Source of the DNA: Yersinia intermedia
Lineage (GTDB): Bacteria; Pseudomonadota; Gammaproteobacteria; Enterobacterales; Enterobacteriaceae
DNA length: 64,000 bases
Reading direction: 5' to 3'
Assembly: GCF_900635455.1 (NCBI RefSeq)
Contig: NZ_LR134116.1
Span: 744,001 to 808,000, forward strand
The notes below the pieces were generated by a model. It worked only from the letters and a program-made list of their open reading frames with translations, was not told the DNA's origin and searched no databases. The first letter of the stretch is position 1. The number at the start of each line of letters is the position of its first letter. A program made the position numbers and the translations under genes. Below are positions 56,111 to 64,000 of this stretch, piece by piece.

Positions 56111-57126
56111 TTGATCGCTGTCGGCGGATGGCGCAAAGCCATCCTCGGCGGGTGGTTTTCCCTGATGCTCTTGATAAGCGGGTGCTGGAAGCCGCTCATT
56201 ATTTATTACACCACAGTTTGGCTCAGCCAATTTTGCTGGCGAATCCCTTTGCTCTACGCCATTTCGCACTGAGTCAGCGCTTAACATTGGACGGCATGAC
56301 GGTTATTGATCCGCAAAATGCCGATGATTGGCACCATGAGTTTTGCCAGCGTCTAACGCAGCGTTTGGGTGAGAAAACGCCCGCAGACTGTGACGAGAAA
56401 ATGCGTCAGCCGCTGTGGTTTGCTGCTGCGATGGTGACTGGCGGTAAAGCTGATTTATGCATTGCCGGAAATCTCTCGTCAACCGCTGCCGTATTGCGCG
56501 CAGGGTTACGGGTCATGGGGCTTCAGGCAGGAACCAAAACTCTGTCATCCCTATTTTTAATGCTGCCTCCGCAAGGTGACGAGGTGCTGGGTTTTGCCGA
56601 TTGCAGCGTGGTTCCTCAACCAACCTCAGCGCAATTGGCGGATATCGCCATAAGCAGCGCTGCAACGTATCAAATGATTACGGGGGCTGAATCTCGCGTG
56701 GCGATGCTTTCGTTTTCAACCCGTGGAAGTGCCAAGCATTCGGCAGTGGCATCTGTTCAACAGGCCACAGAGATAGTTCGCCAGCGTTTACCGACGCTGA
56801 TTGTTGATGGCGAATTACAGTTTGACGCGGCTTTTGTACCCGCGGTCGCGCGGCAAAAAGCGCCAGATAGCTTACTGGAAGGGCGCGCTAATGTGATGGT
56901 ATTCCCTTCACTTGAGGCAGGAAATATCGGCTATAAGATTGCTCAGCGCTTGGCCGGATATCGTGCTTTAGGGCCGTTGATTCAAGGACTTAATGCACCT
57001 ATGCATGACTTATCACGCGGGTGTAGCTCACGTGAAATTATCGAACTGGTGCTGGTGGCACAAACGCAATGCTCATTGTCCGTAACACCAGCAAAAGCAA
57101 ATGGAGTCGCATCTGCTGTTGCGTAA
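56104..57126 (+). CDS. eutD: Phosphotransacetylase EutD
   Basis: The 340-residue enzyme converts acetyl-CoA to acetyl phosphate, recycling CoA inside the microcompartment. It carries the phosphate acetyl/butyryl transferase fold with [16 protein letters not shown] at the N terminus, [23 protein letters not shown] [18 protein letters not shown] and the C-terminal [20 protein letters not shown] signature with DLSRGCSS. It overlaps eutT by seven bases. A 116-bp gap to eutM follows. Confidence 0.93.
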   Translation: MLIDRCRRMAQSHPRRVVFPDALDKRVLEAAHYLLHHSLAQPILLANPFALRHFALSQRLTLDGMTVIDPQNADDWHHEFCQRLTQRLGEKTPADCDEKMRQPLWFAAAMVTGGKADLCIAGNLSSTAAVLRAGLRVMGLQAGTKTLSSLFLMLPPQGDEVLGFADCSVVPQPTSAQLADIAISSAATYQMITGAESRVAMLSFSTRGSAKHSAVASVQQATEIVRQRLPTLIVDGELQFDAAFVPAVARQKAPDSLLEGRANVMVFPSLEAGNIGYKIAQRLAGYRALGPLIQGLNAPMHDLSRGCSSREIIELVLVAQTQCSLSVTPAKANGVASAVA

Positions 57127-57242
57127 CTCCAGCCAGAAATGGCGGTATGCCCAAATTAGTTGGTGTGTAGCTCACGTTGCGGCACCAAGTAAAAGGGTGG
57201 TTTTAACCGGTCCCTACGGGATCTCATTGAGAGGTATATATC

Positions 57243-57536
57243 ATGGAAGCATTAGGATTGATTGAAACCAAGGGCCTGGTCGCACTGATCGAAGCATCGG
57301 ATGCCATGGTTAAGGCTGCTCGCGTTAAATTGGTAGGAGTGAAGCAGATTGGTGGCGGTTTGGTGACCGCAATGGTTCGTGGTGATGTGGCCGCATGTAA
57401 GGCCGCAACAGATGCGGGCGCTGCTGCGGCACAACGTATCGGTGAACTGGTTTCTGTGCACGTTATTCCACGTCCGCATGGTGATCTGGAAGAAATTTTC
57501 CCTATCAAAATGTCTGGCGACAACCCACTGGATTAA
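57243..57536 (+). CDS. eutM: Microcompartment shell protein EutM
   Basis: Canonical BMC-H hexameric shell protein of 97 residues with [24 protein letters not shown] N terminus, [20 protein letters not shown] and [16 protein letters not shown] near the C terminus. It is nearly identical in layout to Salmonella EutM. The gene is preceded by GAGAGG at 57228-57233, in keeping with its high expression. Confidence 0.96.
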   Translation: MEALGLIETKGLVALIEASDAMVKAARVKLVGVKQIGGGLVTAMVRGDVAACKAATDAGAAAAQRIGELVSVHVIPRPHGDLEEIFPIKMSGDNPLD

Positions 57537-57670
57537 TCGTTGCTCGCGTGACGCCGTAATCTGACGTCACGCCATTTTATCTACCCAGATTTTTTGCTGC
57601 CTGCGGGCGGTGCGGGACGTCTTTGCTCTGCGTTTATGCAAAACGTTTTAAAAATAGTAAGGAGATAAAC

Positions 57671-57958
57671 GTGAAACTGGCCGTCGTGATAGGACAGATC
57701 GTATGTACCGTGCGGCATCCCGGACTTGAGCACGACAAGCTGCTACTGGTTGAGACGATCAACCGTCAGGGTGAACCGAGCGGAGAGTGCAGCGTCGCAA
57801 CCGACAGTATTGGCGCAGGTAACGGTGAATGGGTGCTGGTGGTGGGGGGAAGCTCCGCACGCCGTGCGCAACACAGTGAGGCATCACCCGTCGATTTAAG
57901 CATCATTGGCATCGTAGACGAAGTCGTGATGGAGAGTCAGGTGATTTTCCATAAGTAA
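57671..57958 (+). CDS. eutN: Microcompartment vertex protein EutN
   Basis: The 95-residue BMC-P pentamer protein is read from GTG 57671, which follows AAGGAG by eight bases and starts MKLAVVIGQIVCTVRHPGL as the family does. An in-frame upstream start at 57623 would add 16 unrelated residues. The vertex motif GSSARRAQHSE near residue 63 and the closing VDLSIIGIVD are typical. EutN caps the vertices of the shell. Confidence 0.94.
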   Translation: MKLAVVIGQIVCTVRHPGLEHDKLLLVETINRQGEPSGECSVATDSIGAGNGEWVLVVGGSSARRAQHSEASPVDLSIIGIVDEVVMESQVIFHK

Positions 57959-58017
57959 TTTCCCACAGTTGGTGGCTAACGCATTAGCCGTCATAAATAA
58001 CGGGGCGGACAGTGAAC

Positions 58018-59445
58018 ATGGATCAGAAAGAAATAGAACAAGTGGTGAAGGCGGTACTGGCAGGGATAGCGTCAGCACCTGTGGCAACAGCATCCGTACC
58101 TAAGAAGCCAGATACTCAAGTATATAGCGCAGGCGTTTTTGCCTCGCTTGATGACGCCGTTTCTGCCGCCAGGACGGCACAGTGCGGCCTCAAAACCGTG
58201 AGTATGCGCAAGATAGCGGTTGAAGCTATCCGCCATGCGGCTGAAAAGCACGCACAGTCACTGGCGGAAATGGCCGTACAAGAAACAGGCATGGGGCGCG
58301 TTGAAGATAAATTTGCCAAAAACGTGGCTCAGGCTCGTGGAACACCTGGTGTGGAATGCTTAGCACCACAGGTACTCACCGGAGATAACGGCCTAACGTT
58401 AATTGAAAACGCGCCGTGGGGCGTGGTGGCATCGGTAACACCGTCCACAAATCCGGCGGCAACGGTGATTAACAACGCGATCAGCATGATTTCTGCTGGT
58501 AACAGTGTAGTTTTCGCGCCGCATCCTGCGGCAAAAAAAGTCTCACAACACGCGATCACGCTGCTTAACGAGGCCGTGATTGCCGCAGGTGGCCCCGCCA
58601 ACTTGATGGTAACAGTGGCAAATCCAGATATTGATACTGCTCAACGCCTTTTCAAATATCCCGGTATTGGCCTGCTAGTGGTTACCGGCGGTGAAGCCGT
58701 GGTGGAGTCTGCACGCAAACACACGAACAAACGTCTGATTGCTGCGGGGGCGGGTAATCCGCCGGTGGTGGTGGATGAAACTGCCGATATCCCACGCGCG
58801 GCACGCGCTATCGTGCACGGTGCCTCTTTTGATAACAACATCATTTGCGCCGATGAAAAAGTGTTAATTGTTGTCGACAGCGTGGCCGATCGGCTTCTTG
58901 CTGAAATGCAACTTCAGCATGCGTTTTTACTCAGCTCTGCGCAGGTAGAACAGCTAGTGCCTCTGCTGCTGAAAAACATTGATGAGCATGGCAAAGGTAC
59001 GGTTTGCCGTGATTGGGTTGGGCGTGACGCGGCCAAAATCGCAGCGGCGATTGGATTGGATGTTGATGTGAACATCCGTTTGCTGCTGGCTGAAACCTCG
59101 TCTTCGCATCCTTTTGCCGTAACGGAAATGATGATGCCGGTATTGCCTGTGATTCGTGTGGGTAATGTCGAGCAGGCCATTGCTTTGGCGGTGAAATTGG
59201 AAGGCGGTTGTCATCACACGGCGGCCATGCATTCGCGCCATATTGAAAACCTCAATCAGATGGCGAATGCCATTGATACCAGTATTTTCGTCAAAAACGG
59301 TCCTTGCATTGCAGGATTAGGGCTTGGCGGAGAAGGCTGGACCTCAATGACCATTACCACGCCAACGGGTGAGGGTGTGACTTCCGCGAGAACCTTTGTC
59401 CGTCTGCGCCGTTGTGTGCTGGTGGATACATTCCGCATCGTATAA
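58018..59445 (+). CDS. eutE: CoA-acylating acetaldehyde dehydrogenase EutE
   Basis: The 475-residue enzyme oxidises acetaldehyde to acetyl-CoA with NAD. An encapsulation-peptide-like N terminus (MDQKEIEQVVKAVLAGI) is followed by a linker and the aldehyde dehydrogenase domain. The catalytic Cys lies in FDNNIICADEKV, and PSTNPAATVINNAI is present. The ATG at 58018 aligns with Salmonella EutE; a GTG two codons upstream (58012) is an alternative. Confidence 0.95.
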   Translation: MDQKEIEQVVKAVLAGIASAPVATASVPKKPDTQVYSAGVFASLDDAVSAARTAQCGLKTVSMRKIAVEAIRHAAEKHAQSLAEMAVQETGMGRVEDKFAKNVAQARGTPGVECLAPQVLTGDNGLTLIENAPWGVVASVTPSTNPAATVINNAISMISAGNSVVFAPHPAAKKVSQHAITLLNEAVIAAGGPANLMVTVANPDIDTAQRLFKYPGIGLLVVTGGEAVVESARKHTNKRLIAAGAGNPPVVVDETADIPRAARAIVHGASFDNNIICADEKVLIVVDSVADRLLAEMQLQHAFLLSSAQVEQLVPLLLKNIDEHGKGTVCRDWVGRDAAKIAAAIGLDVDVNIRLLLAETSSSHPFAVTEMMMPVLPVIRVGNVEQAIALAVKLEGGCHHTAAMHSRHIENLNQMANAIDTSIFVKNGPCIAGLGLGGEGWTSMTITTPTGEGVTSARTFVRLRRCVLVDTFRIV

Positions 59446-59456
59446 CGGAGGCGTAA

Positions 59457-60299
59457 ATGACTCGAACCGCACAGGAGTGGCTTCATCCGCGTTTGTTACG
59501 TGCAGCAGAACTGCATCAGGGAATTGCCGGAACAATAGAAGCCAGCCAGCCACTTTGGCTGGGCATTGATTTAGGCACCTGCGACGTGGTGTCGATGGTG
59601 GTGGATGCGGACGCTATTCCGGTGGCGGTTTGTCTGGACTGGGCGGATGTGGTTAGAGATGGAGTAGTGTGGGACTTTTTTGGTGCCGTCACGATTGTGC
59701 GTCAGCACTTAGATACTTTAGAGGCTCAATTTGGTTGGCGTTTTGACCGTGCCACGACGTCATTTCCGCCGGGTACAGATCCCCGTATTTCAATCAACGT
59801 ATTGGAAGCGGCGGGGCTAACCGTCACTAAAGTGTTGGATGAACCTACCGCAGTGGCCGATATGATGGGGTTAACGCATGCAGCAGTGGTGGATATTGGC
59901 GGTGGAACCACCGGTATTGCCATCGTTCAGCAAGGCGTAGTGGTTTACTCCGGCGATGAAGCCACCGGTGGCCATCATATTTCCCTCACGCTGGCAGGAA
60001 ATCAGCGCATTCAGTTGGACGACGCCGAGCAAATGAAGCGCCAGCGGGGTGCAGATATCTGGCCTGTGGTGCGCGCGGTTTATGAAAAAATGGCTGATAT
60101 CGTTGCGCAGCATATGCAAGGGCACCACGTCGATGAACTGTGGCTCGCAGGCGGTTCTTGTATGCAACCTGGGGTTAAGGCGTTATTTACCCAGCGTTTC
60201 CCACTCCTCGATATCCATCTCCCACCTCAGTCGATCTTCATGACACCGCTGGCGATTGCCGCTTGCGGCATTCGCGAAGGGGAGGGGTGTCATGCATAA
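59457..60299 (+). CDS. eutJ: EutJ, actin/Hsp70-like ethanolamine utilisation chaperone
   Basis: The 280-residue ASKHA-fold protein has phosphate-1 GIDLGTCDVV (about 37-46), the phosphate-2 VVDIGGGTTGIAIV and the adenosine motif ELWLAGGSCMQPG. It resembles a truncated DnaK ATPase domain and may act as a chaperone or reactivation factor; its role is not settled. It begins 11 bp after eutE and overlaps eutG by eight bases. Confidence 0.92.
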   Translation: MTRTAQEWLHPRLLRAAELHQGIAGTIEASQPLWLGIDLGTCDVVSMVVDADAIPVAVCLDWADVVRDGVVWDFFGAVTIVRQHLDTLEAQFGWRFDRATTSFPPGTDPRISINVLEAAGLTVTKVLDEPTAVADMMGLTHAAVVDIGGGTTGIAIVQQGVVVYSGDEATGGHHISLTLAGNQRIQLDDAEQMKRQRGADIWPVVRAVYEKMADIVAQHMQGHHVDELWLAGGSCMQPGVKALFTQRFPLLDIHLPPQSIFMTPLAIAACGIREGEGCHA

Positions 60300-61506
60300 C
60301 TCATCGTTGCACGATATTCCGGCCAGCGAGTTAGTACAGACCGCGCTTTATCAGGCGTTGGATATGTTGAATTCGCGTCAGGTTCGGGAGTTCGCCGTGC
60401 CGCCTTCCACGCTGATGGGCCCAGGAGCGGTAAGCCGTTGTGGGCAGGCATTAGTCGATCGCGGCATTGAGCGCGTATTTCTCATGGTCGACGGTGGGTT
60501 ACATCAGGCGGGAATGACGCAAGTTTTACTGCGCAGTCTTGAGCAGAGCGGGGTGGCGTATGAGATTTGGGCATGCCCACCGGGGGAACCCATCGATACT
60601 GATGTTCATACGGCTGCCACGCAGCTTTTACAGGTACGGTGTGACGGTGTGATAGCGCTGGGCGGTGGCTCGGTGTTGGATGCGGCGAAAGCCACTGCGC
60701 TACAGGCAGCAAACCCAACGCTCAATTTTGCTGAGCTCACGCCGTCATCACGTCTCAAACGCCGCCTGCCGCTAATTGCGATCCCTACCACTGCAGGAAC
60801 AGGTTCGGAGGCTACCAATGTTTCAGTCATTATTGCCATGCCCCAGCACCGTAAGCAGGTTTTGGTTCACGCCATGCTCATTCCAGACATGGCCATTATT
60901 GATGCTTGCTTGACGCTCGGTGTGCCGCCACACATTACGGCAGCAACCGGCATTGATGCGCTGACTCACGCCATTGAAGCCTACGTAGCGATTAACGTCA
61001 CGGCGTTGACGCGCGCGTTGGCGTATCGAGCGATTACTCTCATTGGTCAGGCGTTACCGCAAGCGGTAGGGATGGGACAGGATCTGGCCGCGCGTGAGTC
61101 GCTGATGTTGGCCTCCTACATGGCAGGTATGGCGTTTTCCAATGCTGGGTTAGGGCTATGTCATGCCTGTGCACATCAGATTGGGGCGGCATATGGCATT
61201 CCACATGGCGTGGCGAACGCCATTATGTTGCCTCAGGTAATGGATTTTAACCGATTGGTTTGCAAAAGAACTTTTGCCGAAATTGGTCATGCTCTCACGC
61301 GTGAAACGCTGGATGCGGCAGACACCATTCGCGCAATAGCGCAGTTGATTGAAGATGTGGGGTTAGGCGGAAACCTGGCGAGCTATGGCGGGCAGGAGTC
61401 TGACTACGCTGAATTCGCTCGTGCAGCATTACAAGACGTGTGCATTCAAAGTAATCCACGCATCGTCACTGAAGCTCAAATCGTGGCGCTGTATCGGGGC
61501 TCGTGA
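60292..61506 (+). CDS. eutG: Iron-type alcohol dehydrogenase EutG
   Basis: The 404-residue group III alcohol dehydrogenase reduces acetaldehyde to ethanol and regenerates NAD in the microcompartment. It has GGGSVLDAAKATAL, PTTAGTGSEATNVSVI and the metal-binding HAIEAY and CHACAHQIG/GIPHGVANAI histidines. ATG 60292 follows GGAGGGG; the upstream start at 60256 lies inside eutJ and is less likely. Confidence 0.94.
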   Translation: MHNSSLHDIPASELVQTALYQALDMLNSRQVREFAVPPSTLMGPGAVSRCGQALVDRGIERVFLMVDGGLHQAGMTQVLLRSLEQSGVAYEIWACPPGEPIDTDVHTAATQLLQVRCDGVIALGGGSVLDAAKATALQAANPTLNFAELTPSSRLKRRLPLIAIPTTAGTGSEATNVSVIIAMPQHRKQVLVHAMLIPDMAIIDACLTLGVPPHITAATGIDALTHAIEAYVAINVTALTRALAYRAITLIGQALPQAVGMGQDLAARESLMLASYMAGMAFSNAGLGLCHACAHQIGAAYGIPHGVANAIMLPQVMDFNRLVCKRTFAEIGHALTRETLDAADTIRAIAQLIEDVGLGGNLASYGGQESDYAEFARAALQDVCIQSNPRIVTEAQIVALYRGS

Positions 61507-61540
61507 GTTGACTAAAACAGGCGTTGAAGGAGAACAGGCT

Positions 61541-62788
61541 ATGGGCATTAACGAAATTATCATGTACATCATGATGATCTTCATGCTGATTGCGGCAGTG
61601 GATCGCATATTTACCCAGTTTGGCGGCTCGGAACAGATTTTAGGCAAAGTTGGCCTCGGCTCGCTGGGAAAGAGTATTTCCGGCTCTGGGGGGCAATTCG
61701 AAGAAGGCTTTATGGCAATGGGCGCATTGGGCTTGGCGATGGTCGGTATGACCGCGCTGGCACCCGTTTTAGCTTACTTGCTTGGGCCAATCATTATTCC
61801 TATTTATGAAATGCTGGGTGCCAACCCATCAATGTTTGCAGGTACGCTGCTGGCATGTGATATGGGCGGCTTCTTCCTCGCTAAAGAGTTGGCGGGCGGA
61901 GATATTGCAGCGTGGCTTTATTCTGGTTTGATCCTAGGTTCCATGATGGGGCCGACCATCGTGTTCTCGATCCCCGTGGCGTTGGGAATTATCGAAAAAT
62001 CAGATCGCCGCTATTTGGCTCTAGGTGTGTTGGCGGGGATTGTCACCATTCCGATTGGCTGTATCGCTGGTGGGCTGGTGGCGATGTATTCCGGCGTGGA
62101 AGTTAACGGTCAGCCGGTGGTATTCACGATGAGTCTGATCCTGATGAACATGATCCCGGTACTGATCGTGGCGGCGCTGGTTGCGCTGGGGTTGAAGCTG
62201 ATTCCAGAGAAAATGATCAACGGCTTTCAAATCTTTGCCAAGATTTTGGTGGCGATCATCACCGTTGGTTTAGCGGCGGCGGTGGCTAAATTTGCCGTCG
62301 GTTGGACGATAATCCCAGGTCTAGATCCGATCTTCATGACTGAAGGTGATAAGCCCGGCCAGGTTATGCGTGCGATCGAAGTCATCGGCTCTATCTCCTG
62401 CGTACTGTTGGGGGCATACCCGATGGTATTGCTGCTAACCCGTTGGTTTGAAAAACCGTTGATGCGCGTTGGTGGATTGCTGCGGGTTAACAATATGGCG
62501 GCGGGCGGTATGGTAGCGACGCTGGCAAACAACATCCCAATGTTTGGCATGATGAAACAAATGGATGCGCGCGGCAAAGTAATCAACTGTGCGTTCGCCG
62601 TCTCAGCGGCCTTTGCTTTGGGCGATCACCTTGGCTTTGCCGCTGCGAATATGCCTAGCATGATTTTCCCCATGATCGTTGGCAAGTTGGTCGGTGGGGT
62701 AACTGCCATCGGTGTGGCAATGATGTTGGTCCCGAAAGGGGAAGACGTTGCAGTCGACGCTGTGCAACCAGTGTCAGAGGAGTCCTAG
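61541..62788 (+). CDS. eutH: Ethanolamine permease EutH
   Basis: The 415-residue inner-membrane protein has about ten predicted helices and the EutH blocks GINEIIMYIMMIFMLIAAVD, LACDMGGFFLAKELAG and NNIPMFGMMKQMD. It imports ethanolamine when the external amount or pH limits diffusion. ATG 61541 follows AAGGAG. A much longer frame starting at 61385 would read through the end of eutG and is rejected as the start. Confidence 0.94.
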   Translation: MGINEIIMYIMMIFMLIAAVDRIFTQFGGSEQILGKVGLGSLGKSISGSGGQFEEGFMAMGALGLAMVGMTALAPVLAYLLGPIIIPIYEMLGANPSMFAGTLLACDMGGFFLAKELAGGDIAAWLYSGLILGSMMGPTIVFSIPVALGIIEKSDRRYLALGVLAGIVTIPIGCIAGGLVAMYSGVEVNGQPVVFTMSLILMNMIPVLIVAALVALGLKLIPEKMINGFQIFAKILVAIITVGLAAAVAKFAVGWTIIPGLDPIFMTEGDKPGQVMRAIEVIGSISCVLLGAYPMVLLLTRWFEKPLMRVGGLLRVNNMAAGGMVATLANNIPMFGMMKQMDARGKVINCAFAVSAAFALGDHLGFAAANMPSMIFPMIVGKLVGGVTAIGVAMMLVPKGEDVAVDAVQPVSEES

Positions 62789-62789
62789 C

Positions 62790-64000
62790 GTGAAAACTCT
62801 CGAACTGCTTAGCGTCGGCATTGATATTGGCACAACCACAACGCAGGTAATTTTTTCTCGCCTGTCGTTGGTGAACCGTGCGTCTATTTCTCAGGTTCCC
62901 CGCTATGAGTTCGTGAAGCGCGAGATTATTTGGCAGAGCCCAGTGTTGTTTACACCGGTTGATTTCGCTGGCTTCCTGCGGGAAGAAGAGCTGCTAGCAT
63001 TGGTATTGGCTCAGTATCAGGCTGCTGGGATTGCGCCAGAAACTATCGACTCTGGTGCCATTATCATCACCGGTGAAACAGCAAAAACCCGCAATGCGCG
63101 TCCGGCAATCGTGGCGCTATCTCAACGGTTAGGTGACTTTGTTGTCGCCACCGCCGGCCCACATTTGGAGTCGATAATTGCCGGTTTCGGTTCTGGTGCG
63201 CAGACCTTATCTGAGCAAAAAATGGCGCGGGTATTGAATATTGATATCGGTGGTGGCACCGCCAACTACGTGCTGTTTGAAGCAGGGCGCGTTATCAGCT
63301 CCGCCTGTTTAAACGTGGGGGGACGACTGCTTGAAACTCGCTCTGATGGTCACGTGTTACGTGCACATCCTGCCGGACAATGGATTGCCGACTCTCTGTT
63401 TGGCACTGGGGTGAATGTTGAAAACCTGACGTTAATACAGCTTAATCAAATAGCTGCACGCATGGCGCAACTGCTATTAGAAGTGTTCAATGGCGCACCT
63501 TCTTCACTGGCTCAGCGACTGCTGATGACTGATGCCTTACCCGTATGTGATTCGCTGTATGCCTTAACGTTATCTGGCGGCGTAGGCGAGTGTTTTCGTG
63601 CAGGTGAAAACGATAACCCATTCCGGTTTGGCGATATTGGCCCGCTGCTGGCGCAAGCCATTCACAACGATCCCGGTTTTGCCGCACTGCCGGTGCAGGT
63701 TCCGAATCAAACCGTGCGTGCCACCGTGATTGGTGCGGGTGCACATACGCTTTCTCTTTCTGGCAGCACTATCTGGCTCGATGGTCTCTCGCTCCCCATT
63801 CGCAATATTCCGGTGGTTCATCCTGCTGGAGGTAACGCTGCACTGCTGGTAGACGAGTGGCTGCAAGCGCTGACTCAAATGGATTTACAGCCACAGCAAG
63901 ATCTCTATGCATTGGCATTACCCACTGAACTGCCCGTGAGCTATGCCTCGGTGCAGCAGTGTATAGAAGCTTTGCAGACGTTTTGCGCTCATTTTCCTAA
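62790..64000 (+). CDS. eutA: EutA, reactivating factor of ethanolamine ammonia-lyase (3' end beyond window)
   Basis: This frame is open to the window end: 403 complete codons and no stop. It starts at GTG 62790, one base after the eutH stop codon and preceded by AGAGGAG. ASKHA motifs are visible as GIDIGTTTTQVIF (phosphate 1), LNIDIGGGTANYV (phosphate 2) and VIGAGAHTLSLSG. EutA exchanges damaged cobalamin on EutBC using ATP. Salmonella EutA is 467 residues, so about 60 codons remain beyond the window. Confidence 0.92.
   Translation, partial: MKTLELLSVGIDIGTTTTQVIFSRLSLVNRASISQVPRYEFVKREIIWQSPVLFTPVDFAGFLREEELLALVLAQYQAAGIAPETIDSGAIIITGETAKTRNARPAIVALSQRLGDFVVATAGPHLESIIAGFGSGAQTLSEQKMARVLNIDIGGGTANYVLFEAGRVISSACLNVGGRLLETRSDGHVLRAHPAGQWIADSLFGTGVNVENLTLIQLNQIAARMAQLLLEVFNGAPSSLAQRLLMTDALPVCDSLYALTLSGGVGECFRAGENDNPFRFGDIGPLLAQAIHNDPGFAALPVQVPNQTVRATVIGAGAHTLSLSGSTIWLDGLSLPIRNIPVVHPAGGNAALLVDEWLQALTQMDLQPQQDLYALALPTELPVSYASVQQCIEALQTFCAHFP

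Noticed and set aside
61385..61540. Long N-terminal extension of EutH
   Set aside because: It would translate the 3' end of eutG in another frame; ATG 61541 has AAGGAG and matches the family start.

Overview
The window looks like a chromosomal segment of a Yersinia species, most likely an environmental or enterocolitica-group member. The evidence is a convergent luxR/luxI pair of the yenR/yenI type whose 3' ends overlap by 20 bp, two PsaE/PsaF (MyfE/MyfF)-like regulator pairs beside a chaperone-usher fimbrial locus, and moderate G+C coding regions separated by AT-rich gaps. The species call is an inference. No rRNA, tRNA, CRISPR array, intact insertion sequence or prophage was seen.

Layout. 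(1) 0.3-6.7 kb: a secreted-or-cytosolic amidohydrolase gene, then ytcA-mdtN-mdtO-mdtP, a tripartite efflux pump. (2) 6.7-18.5 kb: a seven-gene fimbrial cluster (pilin, chaperone, pilin, chaperone, chaperone, usher, adhesin) bracketed by two paralogous ToxR-like regulator/partner pairs on the opposite strand, plus an orphan LuxR-type HTH gene. (3) 18.8-23.5 kb: an MFS exporter, the S-methylmethionine salvage genes mmuP-mmuM with a MetJ-box array, and a CDF metal exporter. (4) 23.7-29.3 kb: a tightly coupled six-gene operon (thermostable-haemolysin family protein, AMP-forming ligase, haem-oxygenase-like di-iron oxidase, SDR, TPR-like periplasmic protein, VIT-type iron transporter) followed by cytochrome b561. 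Both transcription units are preceded by perfect PmrA-box motifs (CTTAAK-N5-CTTAAK). This is the best candidate for an undescribed system. (5) 29.5-35.3 kb: a MerR-family (MlrA/BluR/LitR-like) regulator and six coupled genes (NTF2-like, SDR, flavin oxidoreductase, DUF1365, CFA-synthase-like methyltransferase, DUF3833 lipoprotein) resembling the singlet-oxygen/light-responsive furan-fatty-acid gene set.

(6) 35.4-42.8 kb: secreted alpha/beta hydrolase, a GAF-PAS-PAS-GGDEF diguanylate cyclase, pfkB, and a coiled-coil FKBP-type isomerase with a lipoprotein partner. (7) 43.7-51.4 kb: two PTS sugar loci. One is nanE with an EIICB and an RpiR regulator, probably for N-acetylmannosamine; the other is aglB-aglA with a GntR regulator, for alpha-glucosides. 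(8) 51.4-53.1 kb: the quorum-sensing pair, with a lux-box-like palindrome and a possible small RNA upstream of yenR. (9) 53.7-64.0 kb: the ethanolamine utilisation operon eutSPQTDMNEJGHA, in the order found in Salmonella, cut by the window end within eutA.

The window mixes surface functions (fimbriae, efflux), membrane-lipid chemistry (regions 4 and 5) and niche carbon sources (alpha-glucosides, amino sugars, ethanolamine). All functional statements come from reading protein motifs and gene order; no database search was run.
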